The position numbers and the translations under genes are program-made. This document shows positions 32,112-37,519 of a DNA stretch of 37,519 nt, one piece after another. Below the pieces are notes generated by a model. It was not told the origin of the DNA. It searched no databases and saw nothing but the letters and a program-made list of their open reading frames with translations. This DNA is from an uncultured bacterium. GTDB lineage: Bacteria; DUMJ01. Each line of letters opens with the position of its first letter. Within the stretch, counting starts at the first letter, position 1. The stretch is taken from positions 1 to 37,519 of the forward strand of contig CALGNK010000045.1 of assembly GCA_937958695.1 (NCBI GenBank), written 5' to 3'.

Positions 32112-33563
32112 TAAGATAGGGACCTCTTTAGCCACCTCTTGAGCTAAGACTCTTTCTTGGCTTTTACTTAAACTGTCTCCAGCTAAGCCATGTATATAGA
32201 CACCTAGGATACTTGCATAAAGTGGTGACATACCTCTAGCTATAAATCCACCTATAAGTCCACTTAAGACATCTCCCATACCACCAGTTGCCATGGAAGG
32301 ATTTCCTGTTGGATTTATATAGGTTATTCCATTTGGAGATGATACTATAGTCCTAGCACCCTTTAGTACAGTAATTACCCCATATTCCTTACTAAAATTA
32401 TTAGCCACCTCTAACCTGTTACTCTGAACAAAACTTGTATCTCTACTTGTAAGTCTAGCCATCTCTCCAGGATGAGGCGTTACAACGATAGGAACCTTAG
32501 AAGATTTAAGTATATCCACCGAGCCAACTATACTATTAAGGCCATCGGCATCTAGGACTATAGGGACTTTACTCATACCTATAATACTACCTATAAAAGA
32601 GGCATCTAGCTTACCAATTCCAGGACCTAAAACCAAAGAGGAAAGATCTGGTAATAAATCTATCCAGTTCTCTCTAGGATAAAGTGTTACCTCTGGGTCT
32701 AAAGAATGGAGCATCTGATACATGTCTGGAGTAACAAAAAGAGTTACAAGCCCTGCACCACTTGCAAGGGCACCCTTGGTAACCAAGATAGATGCGCCAG
32801 GGTAATTGGAAGACCCTGCAATAACTCCAACCCTACCATAAGTTCCTTTATGAGAATCTAGCTTCCTAAGAGGAAGTATAGATCTTATGAAATCTTCATC
32901 GATAAGTTCATATTCATTCTTTACAAATCTATCCAAAGGAAATCCTAGGTTTATAACATAGACTTTACCTACAAACTCTGCACCTGGATAGATAAATAGA
33001 CCTAACTTTGGTAGACCCAATGTAAAGGTATAGTTAGCCTTTACACATTCATTAGAAATCTTACCAGTGCTAGCATCTAACCCAGAAGGAACATCTATAG
33101 AAATAACTGGTATCTTAAGGCTATTCATATACTTTATAGTAGAGACATAAGGCTCTCTCAACTCTCCCTTAAAACCTGTTCCAAAAAGGCCATCTATCAA
33201 GAAATCCCCTATAACTTTTTCTTGTGCAAAATCTATTATGGACTCAGAAGAAACCTCTCTCAGTCTATCGAGCTGAAGTTGAGTGATAGGAGAAGTTTTT
33301 TCACTTTCCTCCTTTACTAGAAAGACTCTTGCCTCTGCACCTTCTAAGATAAGATGTCTAGCTATAGCTATTGCATCTCCACCATTCTTACCCTTTCCTG
33401 CAAAGACCAAAAATCTCCTCCCTCTAATATTACCAAATATTTCTATTAGCTTATCAGTAAATCTTGTAGCAACAACTTCCATTAATAATTCTTCATTTAC
33501 TTTATAAGTTTCCATAACAGTTAATTCAGCTAATCTCATAGTCTCTGAAGTTACTAACAACAT
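32088..33563 (-). CDS. nnr: Bifunctional NAD(P)H-hydrate epimerase/dehydratase
   Basis: The 491-residue product has an N-terminal YjeF epimerase domain (about 1-210; FAGKGKNGGDAIAIARHL, DGLFGTGFKGE, SIDVPSGLDASTG) fused to a C-terminal ribokinase-like ADP-dependent dehydratase (about 220-490; GRVGVIAGSSNYPGA, VLDADGLN, VTPHPGEMARL, GMGDVLSGLIGGFIARG). It repairs hydrated NADH and NADPH. The usual epimerase motif NNGGDG reads KNGGDA, a mild change. The start is supported by AGGGTGA. It ends in a 24-bp tail-to-tail overlap with thiN, with no terminator visible between them. Confidence 0.94.
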   Translation of the reverse strand: MLLVTSETMRLAELTVMETYKVNEELLMEVVATRFTDKLIEIFGNIRGRRFLVFAGKGKNGGDAIAIARHLILEGAEARVFLVKEESEKTSPITQLQLDRLREVSSESIIDFAQEKVIGDFLIDGLFGTGFKGELREPYVSTIKYMNSLKIPVISIDVPSGLDASTGKISNECVKANYTFTLGLPKLGLFIYPGAEFVGKVYVINLGFPLDRFVKNEYELIDEDFIRSILPLRKLDSHKGTYGRVGVIAGSSNYPGASILVTKGALASGAGLVTLFVTPDMYQMLHSLDPEVTLYPRENWIDLLPDLSSLVLGPGIGKLDASFIGSIIGMSKVPIVLDADGLNSIVGSVDILKSSKVPIVVTPHPGEMARLTSRDTSFVQSNRLEVANNFSKEYGVITVLKGARTIVSSPNGITYINPTGNPSMATGGMGDVLSGLIGGFIARGMSPLYASILGVYIHGLAGDSLSKSQERVLAQEVAKEVPILLRSMMYD

Positions 33564-33574
33564 ACAATCACCCT

Positions 33575-34759
33575 CTAACTAAATGCCAAACTTAACATAC
33601 GTGCTATAAGTGGTACCTTTATATGGGTCATAATCTTATATGCTACCCTCCAAGGATGATCTATATTACCAGTAGAAAGTATTATAGATTTCGCCTCTTG
33701 ATTATCTAAAATCTTTAATAAATCTGACCTTTCTTTATTGTTAAGGCCCAAAAAGATCTTTCTCAATCTCAAACCAAGCTTTATCTCTTTACCAACAGAC
33801 TTAATCCAGAGTTTTTGGTATTTAGATAACATATTACTAGAGAAATCTCCCCTATCTAAAGACTCTAAAGCTACTTTGCTACATATAATACCAGCAAGCA
33901 AGCCAAGATATAATCCTCCTCCAGATAAGGGTTTTAACTGTAGTGCAGCATCGCCAACAAGCATAACATTATCTGTATAGCTTTTCTCTATAAGTCCTAA
34001 TGGTATTAGCCCACCCATAACTTTCTTTATATCCAAATCTTTAAAATACCTCAAAGGTTCCCACTTATTGCAAAGCATTTTCAAATAATTCCTAGGGTTT
34101 CCCCTTACATTTATACCTAGACCTATCCTGGCATAATCTCTACTTATAGGAATAATCCAAGAGAACCAACCTGGAGATGTTTCATTATCAACCATAACTT
34201 CTACCTGGTAAGGATTATCACAATCTAATATACCTTCAACCTGAAAACCATAGACAATCTCTTTAGGTAAAGGTAGATTAAAAGACCTTGCAACCATAGA
34301 ATAGGCACCATCAGCCCCTATAACTAAAGAAGTCTTGACTTTAGATCTCTCACCGCTTCTTATAAATATAACATCTACACCGTTATCATTTCTCTCGAAA
34401 CCTATGACCCTTGAATCTCTTAGTAGCTCTGCTCCGCTATTCTCAGCCATCACTGATAATCTTTTATCAAACATTACCCTATCTATAACTAAAGCATAAG
34501 TTCTTTCTCCTAAAAATGAAAGCTTTGTCCCATCATAGGCATATATATTGGCTCCTCTTATTTCATTCAGAATAACATCATCTCCAACCCCACTTATAGA
34601 AAGGACCTCTGGCGAAACAAGCCCTGCACAATGCGGGGGAACCCCTATCTCTCTATGTTCCTCTAGAATGAGGACCTTTCTACCAGCTTCAGCTATATGT
34701 CTAGCTACAAAGCAACCTATGGGTCCTCCCCCAACTATTACAACATCATAATACATCAA
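33575..34759 (-). CDS. Geranylgeranyl reductase family FAD protein
   Basis: The 394-residue flavoprotein starts with the dinucleotide-binding motif DVVIVGGGPIGCFVARHIAEAG, then EHREIGVPPHCAGLVSPE with the family CAG motif, a GWFSWIIP segment of the PxxYxWxFP type, and a second FAD motif MLVGDAALQLKPLSGGGLYLG. The family reduces double bonds of isoprenoid chains, as in chlorophyll, menaquinone or ether-lipid synthesis. The substrate is not evident here; isoprenoid quinone or membrane lipids are possible. It is 8 bp after the UroD-like gene and 11 bp before nnr, so it is co-transcribed with them. Confidence 0.88.
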   Translation of the reverse strand: MMYYDVVIVGGGPIGCFVARHIAEAGRKVLILEEHREIGVPPHCAGLVSPEVLSISGVGDDVILNEIRGANIYAYDGTKLSFLGERTYALVIDRVMFDKRLSVMAENSGAELLRDSRVIGFERNDNGVDVIFIRSGERSKVKTSLVIGADGAYSMVARSFNLPLPKEIVYGFQVEGILDCDNPYQVEVMVDNETSPGWFSWIIPISRDYARIGLGINVRGNPRNYLKMLCNKWEPLRYFKDLDIKKVMGGLIPLGLIEKSYTDNVMLVGDAALQLKPLSGGGLYLGLLAGIICSKVALESLDRGDFSSNMLSKYQKLWIKSVGKEIKLGLRLRKIFLGLNNKERSDLLKILDNQEAKSIILSTGNIDHPWRVAYKIMTHIKVPLIARMLSLAFS

Positions 34760-34768
34760 GCCACACCC

Positions 34769-35890
34769 TCAAGCTCTGAAAGACTTACAATAATTAGATA
34801 TCCACCTTACCCTTTCTATACCTTCTTCCTCTACCCCTTCTGGAATCTCATCAGAGATGCCTAGTACTAATCTGGGATGGAAAAGCCTTATCAATGTCTC
34901 CACACATTCATAAAGTTCCTCTCTCGGATAGATTGGTAAAAAGAGAACTGCCGGAATTCCATCTAGTAGGATCTTATCTCCTATGTGCTCTTTCATTTCT
35001 TCTATGGATACATCTCCCTGTGGTAGCGGAGTTAATGCCTCTAAGCCATCAAATGGAAGGTCTTTTAGATACTTGAGTATAGGTCTAAAATGACCATCTA
35101 GATGCATATGGGTATATATACCCGCCTTTCTAAGTTGATTTGAACGTTTCTCCCAGAAAGGTAAAAGATATTTCTCAAAATACTCTATAGATAATAGATA
35201 GGCATCTATGTTTTCTCCAAAGTTAACTATCTTGACCTTATCCTTATAAGATATGAGCTCTTCATAAAGTCTATCATAAGATTCATCTATAGCAATCATT
35301 AGTTCTTCAACCTCTTTTGGAAAGTCATTAAGTGCATATACTAGATCTTCCAAAGTCATCCAAGAACTATCAACATGTAAAGACTGATATGGGCTTCTAG
35401 GAAGGAAAAATTGAGGATACCCCCTATCGCCAATAAACCTATCTCCTTCGTCAAAATTCTCTCTTATAAAATAGAACTCTGTATGTTTAAATACCCAAGT
35501 AGCTTTTTTTATATCATCTTTAGTCTTTATAAAAGGTTTAGATGTCCTCCAATTCTTATCTGAGGTCAATCTTATTTCTCTTACCATTTCTCCATAAGGG
35601 GTATCTATAACTATTAACCTGTAGTCATCACTCAGTATCTTTTCTTTAACTTTTACTTCATCGTCATACCTTGTGGCTATCAGACTAGGTATACCTGTGT
35701 AATAGGCAATATATCGCATAGATATGTCCAATTCATCATAGAGCTCTAGAAGAGAGTAGTTTTTATATCTTTCAGGCATTACATCAAACTGTTTATGCCA
35801 GTGATACCAGGATTCTATCCTTGGCTGAAACAGAGGATAGGGTATATCCAACCTTTGAAATATTATTAGATTCATTTCCCTTTTAGTCAT
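34769..35890 (-). CDS. UroD-like (methyltransferase-type) protein
   Basis: The 373-residue TIM-barrel protein is of the uroporphyrinogen decarboxylase superfamily, recognisable from HMHLDGHFRPILKYLKDLPFDGLEALTP and the C-terminal LVLGISDEIPEG. It lacks the N-terminal RPVWxMRQAGR signature of true HemE, and no haem gene is nearby. Such proteins are often cobalamin- or CoM-type methyltransferases; the position of the zinc-binding His-x-Cys reads His-x-Asp (HLD), so zinc-dependent methyl transfer is uncertain. AGGAGGAAG precedes ATG 35890, and a promoter is predicted at 35918-35946. The substrate is unknown. Confidence 0.8.
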   Translation of the reverse strand: MTKREMNLIIFQRLDIPYPLFQPRIESWYHWHKQFDVMPERYKNYSLLELYDELDISMRYIAYYTGIPSLIATRYDDEVKVKEKILSDDYRLIVIDTPYGEMVREIRLTSDKNWRTSKPFIKTKDDIKKATWVFKHTEFYFIRENFDEGDRFIGDRGYPQFFLPRSPYQSLHVDSSWMTLEDLVYALNDFPKEVEELMIAIDESYDRLYEELISYKDKVKIVNFGENIDAYLLSIEYFEKYLLPFWEKRSNQLRKAGIYTHMHLDGHFRPILKYLKDLPFDGLEALTPLPQGDVSIEEMKEHIGDKILLDGIPAVLFLPIYPREELYECVETLIRLFHPRLVLGISDEIPEGVEEEGIERVRWISNYCKSFRA

Positions 35891-35917
35891 TCTCTTCCTC
35901 CTGTTAAGAATAATTTA

Positions 35918-35946
35918 ATTATAAATCTCCTAGGCATCTTTGAAAA
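35918..35946 (-). promoter_or_regulatory. Candidate promoter of the UroD-like operon
   Basis: The minus strand has TTTTCA (35946-35941), a 17-bp spacer and a perfect TATAAT (35923-35918), about 28 bp before the start codon. The -35 is weak (4 of 6). Confidence 0.55.
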
Positions 35947-35954
35947 GGTATCGA

Positions 35955-37022
35955 TTAAATTTGAGGAGACTCGGGCTCAGGTCCTGTGTTTCCATATGCA
36001 TCCGTCTTTATCACATAGACATCACTTTTGCCTGCACCAAAAGAATATGTCTCTCCTATAACAATATACCCTCCGTCTTGTGTCTGCTTAACGGAATATG
36101 CTCTATCAATATCACTTCCACCAAGGGTCCTTTGCCACTGTAACTCTCCATCTGCATTAAGCTTTAAAATATAGACATCCAAACTTCCTGTTCCAAATGA
36201 TTGTGTATATCCAGCGATAATATATCCTCCGTCTTGTATCTGCTCAACAGAGTAAGCTCTATCAACATTACTTCCGCCGAATGTCTTTCCCCATATCAAA
36301 TTTCCATCAATATCAAGCTTTAGAACGTATACATCTTCCTTACCCGAACCAAAAGACTTTGTATACCCGGAAACAATGTAACCCCCATCAGCTATTTGCT
36401 GAATAGAACGTGCAACATCGTCCTCTTTTCCGCCAAATGTTTTCTGCCACATTAAATTTCCACTTTCATCAAGCTTTAGAACACAGACATCTTTACCCCT
36501 TTCCTCAAAAGATTTTGTATTTCCAGCAATAATATATCCTCCATCAGTAGTCTGCTGAATAGAGTATGCTCTGTCAGCTTCCATTCCACTGAAGGTTTTC
36601 TGCCAGGTTAAATTCCCTTCTGCATCAAGCTTTAGAATAAACATATGTGCAAGCCCGAACTCGTAGAGCATATATCCTGCAACAATGTAACCTCCATCAA
36701 AAGTTTGTTGAATAGAAGTTGCTATATCAGTGCCATTCCCACCAAAAGTCTCTTGCCACTGTAACTCCCCGTCTGCATTAAGCTTTAAAACATATACATC
36801 CAAACTTCCTGCACCAAAGGAAGCTGTCCCTCCAGCAATAATATATCCTCCATCAGTAGTCTGCTGAATAGAGTTTGCAAAATCTTCGAGTTTTCCACCA
36901 AAAGTCTTTTGCCAAGTTAAAATTGTTGCTGGAGTAGCACTGATAAGAGACTGAATTATAATAAATTCTAAAAAGAGAAAAAAGAAGACTAAAATAGGTT
37001 TAAGAAAAACTCTCCTATTCAT
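35955..37022 (-). CDS. Secreted six-repeat propeller-like protein
   Basis: The 355-residue product begins with an uncleaved- or Sec-type signal (MNRRVFLKP then a 20-residue hydrophobic stretch ending near SATPA). Six repeats of about 51 residues follow, each with W-x-K/R-T-F/L-GG near its start, SIQQTTDGGYIIAG in the middle and S-F-G-x-G-x-x-DVYVLKLNADGEL at the end. This fits one beta-propeller with six blades, or blades of a larger assembly. It ends abruptly after the sixth repeat (GPEPESPQI). It is probably exported or anchored at the cell surface; no enzyme motif is seen. AGGAGG and an extended -10 promoter precede it. Confidence 0.88.
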   Translation of the reverse strand: MNRRVFLKPILVFFFLFLEFIIIQSLISATPATILTWQKTFGGKLEDFANSIQQTTDGGYIIAGGTASFGAGSLDVYVLKLNADGELQWQETFGGNGTDIATSIQQTFDGGYIVAGYMLYEFGLAHMFILKLDAEGNLTWQKTFSGMEADRAYSIQQTTDGGYIIAGNTKSFEERGKDVCVLKLDESGNLMWQKTFGGKEDDVARSIQQIADGGYIVSGYTKSFGSGKEDVYVLKLDIDGNLIWGKTFGGSNVDRAYSVEQIQDGGYIIAGYTQSFGTGSLDVYILKLNADGELQWQRTLGGSDIDRAYSVKQTQDGGYIVIGETYSFGAGKSDVYVIKTDAYGNTGPEPESPQI

Positions 37023-37053
37023 AACCTTTCCTCCTATTTCTCTCTTTGTTTAA

Positions 37054-37062
37054 ATTATACCA
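37054..37062 (-). promoter_or_regulatory. Extended -10 promoter of the propeller gene
   Basis: The minus strand reads TGG-TATAAT (37062-37054), an extended -10 of the same form as at 6661. No good -35 is visible. The leader is about 25 nt with AATAGGAGGAAAGG. Confidence 0.55.
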
Positions 37063-37110
37063 TCTTAAGAAAATTTTAGTTATCTATTAAGCTGAAATTC
37101 AGACAGGAGT

Positions 37111-37122
37111 TAGGATATCCTA
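37111..37122. repeat. 12-bp palindrome TAGGATATCCTA
   Basis: A perfect palindrome in non-coding DNA upstream of the propeller gene. It could be an operator, but nothing nearby identifies a regulator. Confidence 0.4.
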
Positions 37123-37145
37123 TATCTCTATGCTCAAACCAAATA

Positions 37146-37175
37146 TGTAAAAATACCCTACCAGGGTATCTTACA
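37146..37175. repeat. Interrupted hairpin in non-coding DNA
   Basis: TGTAA-AA-ATACCCT, loop ACC, AGGGTAT-C-TTACA forms a 12-bp stem with a small internal loop. There is no T-run on either side, so it is not an obvious terminator. It lies 55 bp before another inverted repeat. Confidence 0.5.
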
Positions 37176-37230
37176 TCAAAAATTTATAGAAATTTTTACC
37201 TCCCAGTAAGGACCTATCAATAAAAAAAGA

Positions 37231-37284
37231 ACCATCCTGTAGCCTGTTCTATATTTATCCTAAAAAAGGAGGCTACAAGATGGT
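37231..37284. repeat. 15-bp inverted repeat overlapping a start codon
   Basis: ACCATCCTGTAGCCT (37231-37245) and AGGCTACAAGATGGT (37270-37284) pair at 14 of 15 positions around a 24-nt loop. The right arm contains part of the ribosome site and the ATG of the frame at 37280. The layout recalls the hairpin at the left transposase (284-329). Confidence 0.7.
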
Positions 37285-37372
37285 ATGTATCATTCCTAAA
37301 GTAGTATACAACATGAAAAGAAGAATATCTATAGTCCTTGAGAATTCTAGTAACTTAAGATACTTCACATAA
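37280..37372 (+). CDS. 30-codon orphan reading frame with strong ribosome site
   Basis: The frame starts MVCIIPKVVYNMKRRISIVL and ends at TAA after 30 codons. AAGGAGG (37266-37272) is 7 bases before the ATG, an ideal spacing, so the start is credible, but a 15-bp hairpin would bury it. I recognise no family. It is most likely the 5' stub of a transposase or other accessory gene truncated by recombination near the CRISPR array, or a genuine small basic peptide. Confidence 0.3.
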   Translation: MVCIIPKVVYNMKRRISIVLENSSNLRYFT

Positions 37373-37414
37373 ATAGAAAGTGTCTAGCATATCTTCTTAG
37401 AAATGCAGGTATTT

Positions 37415-37519
37415 ACCTAAATCCCTTATAGGTTAGCTACAAACAGTTTAGGATTAGATTTGGCGCAGGAATATTCTGATCGTTTCAATCCCTTATAGGT
37501 TAGCTACAAACGTGAAAGC
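37415..37519 (-). CRISPR. Trailer end of a CRISPR array (continues past window)
   Basis: Two 30-bp repeats lie at 37415-37444 and 37482-37511, separated by a 37-bp spacer (37445-37481); a second spacer begins at 37512. The intact repeat starts GTTTCAATCCC and ends GTTAGCTACAAAC. Its reverse complement ends in ATTGAAAC, the usual 5' handle of type I-B and III crRNAs, so transcription should run on the minus strand from a leader to the right. The repeat at 37415 has lost its first bases (ACCTAA instead of GTTTCA), as expected for the last, decaying repeat at the trailer end. No cas gene is in the window. Confidence 0.9.

Noticed and set aside
34769-35890. True uroporphyrinogen decarboxylase (hemE)
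   Set aside because: The N-terminal RPVWxMRQAGR signature is absent and no haem genes are nearby.

Overview
The window is AT-rich (roughly one third G+C by eye) and reads as a chromosomal segment of a motile, anaerobic, hydrogen- or NADH-metabolising bacterium, possibly thermophilic. The evidence is a flagellin with sigma-28-type promoters, an iron-hydrogenase-related gene cluster, Rnf membrane subunits, an FAD-dependent geranylgeranyl-reductase-family protein, and strongly overlapping genes with good Shine-Dalgarno sites. I cannot name the phylum. The TRAP (MtrB) relative and the hydrogenase cluster layout recall Firmicutes, Thermotogota and other deep anaerobic lineages.

Left part (1-2804): accessory DNA. 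It holds the N-terminus of a transposase cut by the window edge with a terminal hairpin, a decayed aldo/keto reductase, an unidentified structured RNA element (645-836) with its own strong minus-strand promoter, and a beta-glucuronidase gene. Flagellar part (2822-9988): a large flagellin, a TPR-GT2 glycosyltransferase, a GT4 glycosyltransferase and a GT2-like/zinc-ribbon/methyltransferase fusion. Flagellin and the TPR-GT2 gene both have TAAAGTTT-N11-TCCGAT-type sigma-28 promoters, so this looks like a flagellin-modification locus.

Centre (10047-30397): twenty minus-strand genes run without a gap over 19 bp. In transcription order they are tig, clpP, clpX, lon, valS, folC; then a DRTGG protein, a CBS-HATPase protein, a sensory-type [FeFe]-hydrogenase homologue, a second DRTGG protein, a PHP phosphoesterase, a NuoE/HydC-like protein, a HATPase, a thioredoxin-fold ferredoxin and a NuoF/HydB-like diaphorase; then rnfD, rnfE, rnfA, a TRAP homologue and glmS. 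The striking point is that the catalytic hydrogenase subunit normally following hydB, and rnfC, rnfG and rnfB, are absent here. The NADH-oxidising diaphorase is instead directly followed by three Rnf membrane subunits. This suggests an undescribed hybrid NuoEF-RnfDEA electron-transfer complex and is the best candidate for a new system in the window.

Right part (30436-37519): a tRNA operon (Lys, Leu, Gly, minus strand) and a thiamine operon (plus strand: TPP riboswitch, attenuator, ECF thiamine transporter, thiamine pyrophosphokinase) diverge from promoters that share one palindromic -35 box. They are followed by a convergent operon (UroD-like protein, geranylgeranyl reductase family, NAD(P)H-hydrate repair enzyme), a secreted six-repeat propeller-like protein, and a second accessory edge. 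That edge has an inverted repeat with a 30-codon orphan frame and the trailer end of a CRISPR array that continues beyond the window.
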